From: Catonia carolina
Taxonomy: Eukaryota > Arthropoda > Insecta > Hemiptera > Achilidae
Direction: 5' to 3'
Assembly: GCA_035578175.1 (NCBI GenBank)
Contig: JAQMRL010000003.1
Location: 105,946,969-106,010,968 of the forward strand
DNA: 64,000 bases
In this document: positions 45,041-56,114 of the stretch, piece after piece
Numbering within the stretch: the first letter of the stretch is position 1
Layout: each line of letters starts with the position of its first letter
Notes under the pieces: model-generated
Seen by the model: the letters and a program-made list of their open reading frames with translations, nothing else
Databases searched by the model: none
Told to the model about the DNA's origin: nothing
Made by a program: the position numbers and the translations under genes

Positions 45041-45660
45041 CAGGAGTAGCATATTTTTAACAGTTTTGGCTGGTTCTATTATTTGATACCTTGGTTAATA
45101 ACGTTTTATGCGTTAATCGTTTTGGAATATTTATCTTGTAGATTAAAAAGGTATAAGAGATGAAAACGATTTAATTTGCTCTCTCCAATTGTACTTTTTC
45201 ATTCCTTTTTCATGTTGTCACCTTTTAAAATATTATTACCATAATCACGCTGTAGTGTTATTATGGTAATAAAATTTAAATTGGATTGTTTATATTAAAA
45301 GTATTATAATTTTATGAATAATTTTACATTCTGAATTTTATTGCTCGATTTATTTTATTACCTTGTTGGTTCTCTACTCCGTGTGTACTTGAAATATATT
45401 TTTAAGTCTAGATATGTACTTGTTCTCAATGCTTTATCCATTACCATTTCTTGAATTCATATTTCAATGAATTAATCTAAATGGTAATTTATGTATTTTT
45501 TGTATCTGTCTGTCTACAGCAATAGTTTTTGTAAAATCAATAGGTGGGTTACAGTTGTCAAATTAATACTAACTTTATAAAAGTGTGACATTTAATTTAT
45601 GGCTCCGCACACATCTGTTTTATGGCAAATGAATTGTTTATATCTATAAAGTGTACATTA
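45041..45660. other. No gene seen
   Basis: AT-rich; a small perfect hairpin ACCATAATCACGC...TATTATGGTA near 45238-45268. Confidence 0.4.
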
Positions 45661-46475
45661 CAATCTGTTCAATTTAAGAATAATAAGCAAGCCAATGAGA
45701 TGAAGATTATATGTATGATTTGTACTAGTGTAGTTTTGTACAGACTCAGGCCGACTATTCCTGGGAGAATATTATTAATTGAACCCATCCATCAAAAATA
45801 CACCATTAATCACTGTCTATAGTGCTCGCCACAAAAGAAGTCCGTTGTGAAGACTAGTTACCCCATCTACCAATTTTATAAAAATTTCTATTTACATCAA
45901 AAGTTCCATTTCTGTTTCAATTGTAATTTTAAATTAAAAATTCTATACTTGGCGCAGTGCTATTGTAAAAAATGTATGGTTCAGTCGAAAAAAAATTTTC
46001 CAATCTTATCACTTTTTTAAGTGGCTGCCATATTAAAACGGACAATTAAATTTTACTTTTAAATCTTCACATTGGAGAAAAACTGTAAACTTTAACATAC
46101 GTAAACCTGATTTTTTACGAAAAGCCTGGTTAAAGTAACAGACATTTAAAAAGCACACTAACAGAAACCGTTAAGAACTGGGTACTTCTTATGCATTAAT
46201 TGTTGTATCTCCGACAAATCGTTAAATAAAATTATTTATGTTTAAAAATATTAGTTTAAAATAAAAATATTTAAAACGAATAAAGGCGGGAAAGAACAGG
46301 TTTTAATTTCCTATAGTTTTGAAATTTGTTCGGTCTTTTATGATATAGAGCTCTTCAAACACAACGTACTTCTTTCGTGGCAGACACTATAGTATTCGAA
46401 TCCGTATAAAAGTAACTACATTTATAGTAGGATTCGAATCGCGGAACCTTCGAGGTGACAAGTCCAACCCGGTGG
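45661..46475 (-). mobile_element. SINE-B copy split by a 570-bp TIR element
   Basis: SINE-B body at 45661-45819 (AGCCAATGAGATGAAGATTA, TTTTGTACAGACTCAGGCCG, ATCAAAAATACACCATTAAT, CACTGTCTA) continues at 46390-46475 (TAGTATTCGAATCCGTATAA, AAGTAACTACATTTATAGTA, GGATTCGAATC). The join restores the CTGCCTAGTATTCC of the uninterrupted copy at 5576-5858 with TA duplicated. Confidence 0.85.
45820..46389. mobile_element. 570-bp non-autonomous DNA transposon, TA target, inside SINE-B
   Basis: The left end TAGTGCTCGCCACAAAAGAA and the reverse complement of the right end, TAGTGTCTGCCACGAAAGAA, remain similar for about 30 bp (to GTCCGTTGTG and GTACGTTGTG). TA at 45818-45819 and 46390-46391 is the duplicated target. 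The interior is AT-rich and noncoding. The TA target places it with Tc1/mariner-type elements, though a longer palindromic target (CTATAG) cannot be excluded. Confidence 0.82.
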
Positions 46476-46477
46476 TG

Positions 46478-46940
46478 TAAATAAAATATAGCCTTGTGGT
46501 ACTTACCGCGAGTCAAACGTTTAACAGTTGATTTTCGGAGACGAAGGTTCTGTGGTTCAAATCCTTGTAAAGGTAGTTAATACGTTTATATACGGATTTG
46601 AATACTAAACAATGATTACCGGTGTAGGTCGATGGTTTGGGATTCAATTTGTAACGTTTATCAATTTTAAAATTATTCCTTAAGTGAGTCCTAGTAGTTA
46701 ATTGATTTTTGTGTGAAGCCCAACTTCAGGAACTTTACTGAAATGGAAGTTCTGCGCCGAATCTAAAAAAAAAGGAAGTAGGTAAAATAACGTTACGTGA
46801 AGTAAATTAATGCTAGCTGGCGGCGGTGCAAATTAACTATACTCTTTCGGCAATGGTCGGCCTGAGTCTGTACAAGAGTACACATCATTAACTCGTCATA
46901 TTTATCATGCTCATCTCAGGTCATGGGGTTGTTTATTGTT
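46478..46940 (+). mobile_element. SINE-B copy with internal ~175-bp insertion, head-to-head with previous copy
   Basis: tRNA-like head GGTACTTACCGCGAGTCAAA with B box GGTTCAAATCC, then ATACGGATTTGAATACTAAA and GTTTGGGATTCAATTT. The consensus is interrupted from about 46653 to 46830 by AT-rich sequence ending GCTAGCTGGCGGCGGTGCAA. It resumes with ATTAACTATACTCTTTCGGC, GGTCGGCCTGAGTCTGTACA and CATCTCAGGTCATGGGGTTG. The inserted piece has no recognisable TIRs. Confidence 0.78.
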
Positions 46941-47283
46941 CTTAAATTTAACAGATTTCAACGTTAGTTACTTAACCATGTAGGTACTTATCCGCCAGTT
47001 GAATCTACAAGAGTTACAAATCATATAATTTTTTTCTTGAAAACTAAAAAAAAATTTCAGGAAGCAGTAAGCTTTACAACAGTGAATTAGTTTTTTAAAT
47101 CGGTTGAGAGTTTCTAAGATTACCTCCTAAAAATAAATAAACGTTTCTTCTTTATTATATTTATATATTAAATATATTTAGAGCGTGTTATATTTGTTAA
47201 TCAAACTTTGATTCTATACTTCAAAGTTGGCCAAGTTTCCTTACCACATGCTATATAATCTCATTTTCAATTTCAGTATTGTT
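46941..47283. other. No gene seen
   Basis: AT-rich DNA without recognised elements. Confidence 0.4.
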
Positions 47284-47600
47284 GTTGTGTAGGTCATCAG
47301 CCAAAAGGCTGGTCCGAATCAAACTAAGTAAAACGAGGTATCTACTAAGTAAAACGAGGGTGAGCCTTCTTCACTGAGTGGAAAAGTATGCTTATCAGCA
47401 TGCCAGGTACTCTGAAGAGCATCTACTGTACATCCTCCAAATGATACCTTCACTTCATTCACCAATGGGTTCGGCTGTATAATGAAATTCATTACTCTCA
47501 GAGGAGATAACTTTGTGTCTTTTACATTGCTTTGTTATTAAATGCTTCAGTCATTGGCTGACCATGTGATAAGAAACAGAACTGTTACCCCGGAACTAAT
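47284..47600 (-). mobile_element. SINE-A copy with internal deletions
   Basis: GTTGTGTAGGTCATCAGCCA, AAAGGCTGGTC, a small duplication of CTAAGTAAAACGAGG, ATGCTTATCAGCATGCCAGG, CCAATGGGTTCGGCTG, CATGTGATAAGAAACAGAAC, ending near GGAACTAATA. Lacks the 5' CACCTGCCTGTTATGGGCA block. Confidence 0.8.
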
Positions 47601-48687
47601 AATAACTAATATTTTAGTATTAGCTATTTAAAATAGCTCCCTGGTATGTCAATAAGCCCTTTCTTCAACCTGCCTGGGAGTTTTTGATGAAGTTATTTTC
47701 GTTTCATTTTTTAGCAACCTTTAGAGGAACATTCTGTATCATATACATAAGTATTATAGTTATGCTACAGTGGTGTTCAGATTGTATTATGATACAGTAG
47801 TAAGAAAATGTTACTGACTTCTTTTGTCGTTACCAGCGCATGAAATACATGCCCTGTTTCGTTACTAACGCAGTGTCAGCCTATCTTCTATGACACAAAT
47901 GATGATGTAATTTTCACTATTCGTCTACCAGAGTTCTATACCGCTTGGTAAGTTTATAATAACTTTTCCCCAGATAAACCTAATTTTTGTGTATGTTTTG
48001 TGGGTGGGCTGTGGTTTACTGTTAAGCAAAGTTAAAGAAGACTTTGTTTTTCGTGTTCGATATGTTTGTGTTAGAATACGACCCTGTTTTCTTTTTTCAT
48101 GTAAAAAGGGGTGCTTTTACCCTTCTGCGTAACTTGAAATGTCAGGCTAAATGTTGTATACTCATATGTATGTTTAAATGTTTGTGTAATAAAAAAACAA
48201 AGCAATCGTTTAGTCTTCTGTACAATGTTAGTTTTCCTGTCTGATTTATTTTTATGTAAATACCCTTCGTACAGAAACAAATTTAATGCTAGATCAGAAA
48301 ACCCTTGGTCTACAGTATTGATAAGCATTGCAAAAAAACTGGTGCAATTTTTTAAAATAAAAATATCAAAAAGTAACGACTTTTAAAAATAAAAATTTTG
48401 GGAAAATAATAAAATACATTTGGAACATTATGGAATATAATGAATTCAGTGCATTTTCTGAAACTGGTTGGTAATCGAACCCGAGGATCAATAGAAAACC
48501 ACCTTTGCTACCTAGACGGTCTTACTTTTATTAATTTATTGTGTTAGTTTAATTTTGTTTTTAATTTACTAGATCAAGGGAATTCGTTTTCTAAAAAAAC
48601 ATTATTAGATTAGGCCAACTGAATGTTTGTAGACCTCTAAATAAGTATATTGTATAAGAGTGCTGGATTTTATAATTTTTGTTTTGT
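47601..48687. other. No gene seen
   Basis: AT-rich; opposite-strand chance frames at 48044-48328. Confidence 0.4.
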
Positions 48688-48699
48688 AAAGTTTGAGTT

Positions 48700-49415
48700 T
48701 ATATTGTCATGAGTTGCAATGACAGGGAAGCATGGGCGGAAAGGACCAAAAAGTTAATGAGAGCTCAGTTCATCACCCACACCACATACAACAAGAAGTC
48801 AATGTCGGTAAATACAAAGGTAAGACATTACAAAACGGTAATACAACCTGCAGTGACTTACTGTGGAGAGACCCTAACAAAACTGTCACAAAAAACTAAA
48901 ACCCACAGAATCCTGACGTTAGAACGAAGAATCCTTAGAACCTGTATTGGTAAGAGAATATACAAAGATAATAGTTGGAGACTGCTACCAAATAATGAAG
49001 TCTATAAAATTTCGGAGCCAATACTAGACACAATTAGGAAAAAACGAATCTCCTTTTTGGGCCATATCCTTAGAACACCGGAGAACAGAGTACTTAGACG
49101 ACTTATTGAAAGTGTCTGGGATTTTAAAATCGGTTTGAACTGGACGAAGGAGGTCAAGGAGGACTTGGAAAGGTTTGGGTTGACGCTGGAGGATGTGAGG
49201 TTCAAGCCTGAAAGTTATAGAAAGTTGAAGGATCTGGCTTTGGAACCGGAAACCAAGACTAGAAGAGTGCAGAGGGTGACGGAAGAACTCCGGGCTCAGA
49301 GATCACAAAGAATGAGGGAATACTGGGTGAAGATCAGGGCTCAGAGATCGAAGTAGAGTCTTTCATGTTGTGGCTGAAGTGGTCCATTGTGGCCTAACAA
49401 GTAAAAAAAAAAAAA
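48700..49415 (+). pseudogene. 5'-truncated LINE tail with poly-A and 12-bp target duplication
   Basis: Flanked by AAAGTTTGAGTT at 48688-48699 and 49416-49427, with an A-run of about 16 before the second copy. Open in one frame from the 5' junction to a TAG at 49354-49356: NDREAWAERTKKLMRAQFIT, TYNKKSMSVNTKVRHYKTVI, QPAVTYCGETLTKLS, ERRILRTCIGKRIY, KKRISFLGHILRTPENRVLR and a C-terminus rich in Arg/Glu/Gln ending EYWVKIRAQRSK. It aligns with the C-terminal third of the LINE at the right edge ('YNKRSIS.NAKIRHYQTV', 'RRLAFFGHIAR'), so it belongs to the same clade. The RT core is missing but the retained frame has no stop, which suggests a recent insertion. Confidence 0.93.
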
Positions 49416-49427
49416 AAAGTTTGAGTT

Positions 49428-50407
49428 ATAAAAATGGAGAGCAAAGATGTATTGTTGTTAGTGTGATCCATGTTTGAAAACCAAGTTAATTCGTAAATTT
49501 TTTAATAATTGTACTTCAGTAGTTTGGAATGAATGCATATTTATTATCTTCCCAAAAATTCTGTTTGATACTTCACATTGGCGTAATTTCGGAGATAATG
49601 GGTCATTTATACGGAAAAAAGGAGCTTACGGGAATGTTGCATCGATATTTCAAATTTCACCAAAATTAATTTCTAAACTTTAAGGTAACCTCAACATTTG
49701 GGTTTGAACAGAAAAAAATACTGTTACAAAAAGAAATAAGAATGTTTTAAGAAAAAAGTCCCTTAAAAATTAACAAACAATGTATTGTAAAAATAGAATG
49801 TCCGTAAATTTTTGAAACGTTTATTAAGTAAGCAATGTTAACTTAAAAACCGATTAAAACATATGAACAATCGTGCAATAATAAAATATATACCGTTTTA
49901 CGCAGAAGAATATCTTGAATAATTCAGGTTAAAATAATAAAAATTGTTTTTTTACCAAATTTTCAGTTAACAGGTCCACTTAAGTGATAGAACTTCCTAA
50001 TTACATGTTATGTGTAGCCTCCTATAATTAACTTAATGTAGTTTATTTGAACGTTTACCAGAGTCATTGTTAAAAAAAAATTGTACAGTAATATAAGAAC
50101 GCTTTAAGCGAGTAATACTTTGTTTAAAATATTTAATGATGTGAAGTGTACGTTTAATTCGAGATGTCGATGAACAAAAACCGGTTGTTTGGTATAAGTA
50201 TATACAGTATATATGTTACGGCCAGGTGAACAAAAGCGACTTAACTAGTAAATTAAATAAACCAACAAAAACTTCTTGGCGTTCCTGCTTTGAATCGAAG
50301 ATTATATTACCTACTTAAAGTTTTCTGTAGATGGTCATTGTCTGAAAGTCATCTTTACAATGTATGATTATATCTGTTTACAGTAAAGCAATGAAGCATT
50401 GTATTGT
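49428..50407. other. No gene seen
   Basis: AT-rich DNA without recognised elements. Confidence 0.4.
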
Positions 50408-50603
50408 TTTTTTTTTATTTATTTATTTAACGTCGCATCAACTACAATGGTCATTAGCGACGACGTTGAGGTGGAACTTTATGCGATGTAGGATGAAATG
50501 ATTTTTTGTAACGTATGAAAATATGCCATGCCTGAGTGGGATTCGAACCCAGGACCGCATGGTAAAAGGCGAGCACGTTACCAACTGCGCCAATGCGGCC
50601 GGC
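50408..50603 (-). mobile_element. tRNA-derived SINE (full length)
   Basis: On minus: GCCGGCCGCATTGGCGCAGT with A box TGGCGCAGTTGGTAACGTG, B box GGTTCGAATCC, CATACGTTACAAAAAATCAT, the type 2 tail CGTCGCTAATGACCATTGTA and GATGCGACGTTAAATAAATA, and poly-A. This copy combines the head and mid-body of the 31966 SINE with the tail of the 7732 SINE. Confidence 0.9.
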
Positions 50604-50852
50604 AATGTTTATTTTTATTGTATCAAGAAGTATACAAAGAGAAACATCTGTAAAGATTTCTATTTTTTGTAATAAAAAATGTGTAGTAGGTTAATCATTT
50701 TGTGTTTTGGTGATAATTATTAGTCTACAGTTTAATTTTTTTGTAAGTTCGTTCTAACAAAAACTTAACATTGTTCACTAGCATAAAATGTTGGTACTTA
50801 CCACAAATATATTTCTAGTACCTTGTATAAAGCGCCATACCTTTATCAATTT

Positions 50853-51798
50853 TTACTTTCTCTTGCCTATATGAATATATAGGAAGGAAAGTATTGTTTT
50901 CATGTCGATTTTTCGAAATCGAGTTTTCACCGGATCTATAAGTTTTCAGACCCCCTGAACCCAAAAAACATGTTTTTAGCGATTGGTTTGTGTGTGTGTG
51001 TGTGTGTGTGAACAGAATATCTCAAGAACGGAACATCGTACGAACTTGAAACTTGAAACTTAAGTTACATATCTCTACCGGACCCGACACGAACATTTTC
51101 ATCAAAATCGGTCAACCGGAAGTAGTAGTTTATTCGTATAATTTTTCACTTTTTTGCGATTTTCTCAAAAACTAGTCCTACGATTTTTTTTAAAATCGAC
51201 TGGTTTACTACATTTTTTATGCTCTACAATATAGGGTAGGCGCCATGTTTGCTGAAATTCTGCTTGAGGCTATTTTTACGTAAAAACATTTTCTTTTTAA
51301 GATTGCGGCTTCAATATGAATTTTAGCGCAAAACGTTATATAATAAAAGTTGTAGAGAATGTAAAATTCTACAACTTTTATTTCGAACATTTTTTTGTAC
51401 AACGCTTAGATTAGCGGTAATTAGCGATTTTCTGTTTTTTTTTCTCACGAAAACGTGAGAAAAATCGATTTTTTTAACATTTCGGTCTTAGTATGCATTT
51501 TACGACAAAAGTGTATATAATTAAATTTATAGAAAATTAAAAGATCTACAACTTTTGTTTAGAGCATTTTTCTCTACAGAGCCTAGTTTAGCGTGAAAGC
51601 GTGATTTTCCGTATTTTTAAGCCAAACTGAGTTCGATTGTCATTTTGCGTCATTCACTCATGATTAAAATAAGGTTATGTTTTTGAGGTTAATTTTTGTT
51701 TATTTCTAATATTTTATTAATAATGTTAGGTTTATTATTAATTATTTGCATTGGCAAGAGAAAGTTGTGTGAGTGTTTCACACCAGATTTTTTTTTTT
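50853..51798 (+). repeat. Foldback-type repeat D, copy 3 (longest)
   Basis: TACTTTCTCTTGCCTATATG, AATATATAGGAAGGAAAGTA, TCGAAATCGAGTTTTCACCG, AACATGTTTTTAGCGATTGG, a (GT)n run at 50990-51010, then AGAATATCTCAAGAACGGAA and CGACACGAACATTTTCATC. Two imperfect internal units each contain CTACAACTTTT (near 51370 and 51548). The end GCATTGGCAAGAGAAAGTTG mirrors the start and is followed by GTGAGTGTTTCACACCAGAT. No coding frame beyond 61 codons. Confidence 0.82.
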
Positions 51799-51802
51799 AG
51801 TA

Positions 51803-51930
51803 CAGTGGTCCCGGATTATAACGCGTGTGTAGTCATTCATTGAACCGCGGTATAAACCAAGTCAGAGAATTTTGGTACTAACTACAAAACGAACTTTGCG
51901 CCTTTGAGTAGTGCAACAGTCAATATCATA
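51803..51930 (+). repeat. Possible pogo/Tigger-type end fragment
   Basis: TA followed by CAGTGGTCCCGGATTATAAC and GAACCGCGGTATAAACCAAG, in the style of pogo/Tigger termini. No matching right end was found, so it may be half an element or a solo end. Confidence 0.4.
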
Positions 51931-51984
51931 AAACTATAATTAGAAAACCCTAAAACTAAGGTAAATTTAGGTTTCAAAATATGT

Positions 51985-52108
51985 CAGGAGTCCCGGGTTC
52001 GATTTCTGGATGGGCTCGGAAATTTTTCATCACTCAATTTCATTTGGCGTCTTTCGTCATCTGTATTAACAGTATTGTGCAAAATAGTTGGACGTAAAAC
52101 TAGAAAAA
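51985..52108 (+). repeat. tRNA-type SINE, 5'-truncated (tail type 1)
   Basis: Begins near the B box (CCCGGGTTCGATTTCTGG), continues ATTTTTCATCACTCAATTTC, CGTCTTTCGTCATCTGTATT and AACAGTATTGTGCAAAATAG, and ends TTGGACGTAAAACTAG. The A-box half is missing. Confidence 0.7.
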
Positions 52109-52136
52109 AATATTTCTCTTTTGTTCTCATAAAAAA

Positions 52137-52350
52137 AAGTGAATTTCACTTTACTGTCTGGCCGCACGGTGCTTTATGCGTGAATAAATTCACCGTTGGT
52201 GAAAATGGTGGGGTGGAAAGACAATTATTTTCGGGAAGGAGATTTTCGTACATTGATGAAGGCTGTTTTAAACCACTTAGCTTATTCCTCGTTTTACTGG
52301 GTGAAACGTTTGGGTCAAAACCTGAGTTTCAGATGTTAACCTTGACGATA
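52137..52350 (+). repeat. Strongly diverged SINE-A relative
   Basis: GTGAATTTCACTTTACTGTC, GGGGTGGAAAGACA, GAAGGCTGTTTTAAACCACT and TTATTCCTCGTTTTACTGGG follow the order of SINE-A with many substitutions. It overlaps a 99-codon frame (52075-52374) that is not a gene on this evidence. Confidence 0.55.
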
Positions 52351-53267
52351 ACGACAGGATGTATGAAAACTTAAATTATATTTCATTGTTTTATTAAGTG
52401 GAATTTAAGCTTTATCGATTTTTAAAATTTTATCTTAAGGTGGTTAGTTCTAAATGTCGGTGAATTTAATTTTAGGTGACCTGTGTGAGTAACGCGTTCG
52501 TGTATCATTTGCATGTATGTAATTACATTCGTTGTAAGCCCTTATGCTAATTTTTTTTTGCAGTTCACGTTGCGGCAGTAAATATGTTCGTAGAATTATT
52601 TTATTGTTATTTTAAACTCAACGAAACATAGGAATAAGTTTACGTGCAAAAAGAGTAAATGCATTCTTCATCGATTTTCAACTGGCCGTTTGTTATTGCA
52701 TGTAGGCCTTACAAACAGATGGCCGATGCGTGATAACGATACATATGTAAAATAATCATTAGTTGCATGTACGTAGATATTATTATTTTAAAAATAAGCT
52801 TGGTCTGTGCATTTATGAGTGTTGGGTGTCGTTTTACTCGTAATATGGAATATTGTATTCAACTGTAACTTTAGTTTTATTGTTGGGGTTCAAGTAAGTT
52901 ATATTTCTCAAGGGGGCTGTTCTGAAATTGTGTTAATTTATATGTAAAGTTTCATCATATTTTCTCTAGTAAATCCAATTGTTGCATAATATTTTTGGTT
53001 CTTTTGTTTCCTTTTGTTATCAAGTTTTGGAAAACTGCTTTTATATGAAACGCTTCTCATTTTCAGGAAGGTATGATTATTTTTATTTTTCTTGTACTCC
53101 GTTCTTTCGTTTATGAAGTCGAGATAGTTATTTAAACGGCTCTTTTTAAACTTGGCATGATATACGTTAGAAATAACTTTTAAACTTTTTTCCTAAAATT
53201 TTACAAAAATGGTAGGAGGCTACTATATAAGCTAATAGTCGCAATGATGTTTCTTCAGTGATGTAGA
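52351..53267. other. No gene seen
   Basis: AT-rich DNA without recognised elements. Confidence 0.4.
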
Positions 53268-53553
53268 TGTATGCTTATCACCATGCCAGGCCTTCCGAAA
53301 TGCAACCACTTTCCACCCAGCAAATGATACCTTCACTTCACTCACCACAGGGTCTGGCTGTAAAGTGAAATTCATTACTCTCAGAGGAGATAATTCTGAC
53401 TAGTGTCTTTTACACCTCTACCTCTTCTGTTCGTAAATAGTTCAGTCATATAATTGGCTGACTATGTGATAAGAAACAGAACTATTCTTTGTACCCCTAG
53501 AACCAACAGATCGAGTGCAATTAATTTAATACTCCATCTGTCCGTTATGGGCA
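53268..53553 (-). mobile_element. SINE-A copy lacking its 3' third
   Basis: Starts (on plus) ATGTATGCTTATCACCATGC and runs through CACCACAGGGTCTGGCTG, CTCTTCTGTTCGTAAATAG and GAACCAACAGATCGAGTGCA to CTGTCCGTTATGGGCA. The GGTCATCAGCCGAAAGGCTG end is absent. Confidence 0.82.
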
Positions 53554-53689
53554 TATTTATCATGTATTTTTATAATTAATGCATGAGTTACTGAACATAT
53601 TACGAACAATAAGAACGATACTGGGTACATGTCTCAATGATTATGTCTCAACGATTATGTTTAAACGAGATGTTTATCATCTTCTTGTA

Positions 53690-53812
53690 GCTCTACAACC
53701 CGTAGTGGGCTTTGACTTCCTCCACAATCTTCTTTGGTAGTTTCTTGCGCATTCCTCTATCCCCATCAAAATCGGATCGTCCATCGACTATTTTGTAGGA
53801 CGGCTTCTTTTA
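53690..53812 (-). pseudogene. LINE C-terminal fragment (minus strand)
   Basis: On minus it reads KPSYKIVDGRSDFDGDRGMR and KKLPKKIVEEVKAHYGL, then stop, followed by GAGCTACAAGAAGATG. The closing 'IVEEVKAH.GL-stop' resembles the last residues of several insect LINE polymerases ('W..IVEEAK.H.GL'). Only about 40 codons remain and they are diverged. Assignment rests on this short motif. Confidence 0.55.
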
Positions 53813-53871
53813 TGCAGTCACAATAAACTAAAGTGGAAGACGTTATCGGTGTTGGGATAGTCGTCTTACTA

Positions 53872-54060
53872 GACACGACGACAATCATAAGGCGGCCAAA
53901 GAAAATACTGGAATGGCGTAGTGAATGTAGAGAAGGTGCTGGACGGCCTCAGAAAAAGTTCTGATGATATTTCAAAATGAGATTAAGAGTACAATGGCAT
54001 TAGAAAGATAAAAGTTGAGGAATATGTCCAGGAGTAGCTGAGAAGAAGCTGTTAAAAAGG
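53872..54060 (+). pseudogene. LINE C-terminal fragment (plus strand), opposed to the preceding one
   Basis: Read with frame changes: RRPKKILEWRSECREGAGRP, QKK, SSDDISK, and later KVEEYVQE-stop-LRRSC-stop. 'GRP.K.WSDDI' and a final 'LEEAYVQ.W' are typical of the extreme C-terminus of one group of insect LINE polymerases. Stops and frameshifts make it dead. Confidence 0.55.
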
Positions 54061-56112
54061 GAATAAATTTATTAATCAGAAACAAAATTGTTAAAAGTTA
54101 ATTATATTATTGAAATAGCTACAACACGTCAATTCATTGAGTGCTTAAAGGTGGATGGAGTCGCCGCAGTATTGCCGGAGCGCCTTTTTCATGTTCTACT
54201 TGCACCCTACCCCATACAAACACATTAAAACGACAGTATGTATTTATAAACGATATATCAGTTCATTATATTATTTACTTTGTCCATTCATTGTAAGAAA
54301 TAGCTTGACATTACGTTTACTTATTTATATATATAGCAGTGCTGGAAGACGAGGAACGAGTGGAGCTGGTTGGTAAAGCTAGGCGTTGAAGCTCACAATG
54401 ATATGACATGCACTCTAATAAATGAAGTTCTACATCCTAATTTAATAAAAATGAACTAGGTCTTTGATTCATTTAGCTAGTGTTTTTCGAGAATTAGTCA
54501 TTGTTTCTTTTTCTTAGCCAGTTATGACTGTAGAATTTAACCAATCGGATACAGTTTTAGAGACACATCATAACTCAAGAATTGTGAACGAATTTTGTTT
54601 GTACTAGTTGTAGTGTAACCAGTCCAATGAGAGATTACCGACAATTGGATTTTGCTTGGAATTTAGTCTGTGTATTGTATCCGTTGAACTTTTAATAAAT
54701 CTCCTCGAATGTATATGCTGCCCCAGTTAAAAATAAACCTTACAATGTTCACCTTAATATCAATCGTCTTAGAAGTTTAAGTTAAATTAAATTATTGAGT
54801 TATACTAATAGTTATATTTTCGAAAAAATATTCCCTACTTATTTATGATTTTAGTTCAGCTCTATATGGTGAAAAAATTCAGTTTTGTTTGATTTTAATT
54901 TTTTAAAGTAGGATCATTATTTGTAAAGAGAACGAAAGAATTTTTCTTTAAATTAAAAAGTCCATTCATTTTAGGTTTTTATTTAATGTGTGCGTTCAGA
55001 GTAATGCATTAGTCCAGTTAGTGTTGTAATTATCTGAGCGTGAAACGTTGGTATAGACTTACGTGGCCGAATGGCATTTTAATAGTAGGTATGTAATTAT
55101 TTTGATGAAATGAAATGTTATAAGGGCAGACTGTAAAGTGGTGGTGTAGCTGGTTGCACGATACACACGAGACGATGAATTCCTGTCCTGGTTTATTTAG
55201 TTGGTACATGAAACATTTTAGCGGGAGGAAGTGGAGTTGTCACTGTCCATTAAAACTCCTCCTCCTTCTCCCTTTGCACTGTATAACTGTCACTGTCATG
55301 GCATAATCAAAACACTTTTATTAAGTCTGTTTTGCGTACAGACAATGCACTTACGGTCAATGACTTCTACTTAATATTGCTTGTTTTGATTAATGGTAAA
55401 ATTTAAATCAATTAAATAATTATTTCTGTTCGTCGTTACATGTACATTGTAATACACTTACGTACTATTAACTTGAGTTACTTTTTGAAGAGTTACTCAA
55501 GAGAACTTGAGTTACTCTTTGTTTATGAAGAACCATCGGGAAGAATGAAGATAGAACTGTAAGAGAAAAGTTTGGCTGTTCTTCGGTTGATTATTTCGAT
55601 GGAGAGAATTTGGATTGCTGAAATGATGTATAGCATACAACTGGAAGGGAATTAAGCGAATACTAGATAACATTCATTGGTCATCAAAAAACTTTCTATA
55701 GTTGTTGTCAAAGGGAAGAACGTCCATACGAACTAGCAACTTGAGTATTTGAGGCATAGAACCGCTTTAAATATCAACTTATCTATTTAATTCTGCAGGG
55801 TAAGTTAAAGGGAAGTAGCTAGATATTCTGGGCGGAAATTCCAAGAGAGTCGTTTAGCTGCTTTTGCACATCTCGAAGAGTGCGTTAGACAGAATCCTGA
55901 TGGCTGTGATCAGGTACAAAATGTAATTTGAGGTAGGAAAGGAACTATGTAGATTTTTTCGTAAAAGTACTTAAAATCTTGAAATGTAGCATTTGCATCT
56001 TTTAGCCACTTCCACTAGTAAACATGAAGCTCCTTAATATTTTGTGAATAGCTGATAAAGTTATTATATTAGTTTGCCCAGAAATTGTTTAATTTTTTTT
56101 TAAGGCCAGTAA
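54061..56112. other. No gene seen
   Basis: About 2 kb of AT-rich DNA without a recognised repeat. GAGTTACT recurs near 55471, 55490 and 55511 as a small local repeat. Confidence 0.4.
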
Positions 56113-56114
56113 TA

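Noticed and set aside
45820..46389. CACTA-type transposon suggested by TAGTG/CACTA ends
   Set aside because: Comparison with the intact SINE-B target shows a TA duplication and not the 3-bp duplication expected for CACTA elements.
50530..50603. Possible tRNA gene on the minus strand
   Set aside because: Same reason: it is the head of a full-length SINE with the tail and poly-A attached.
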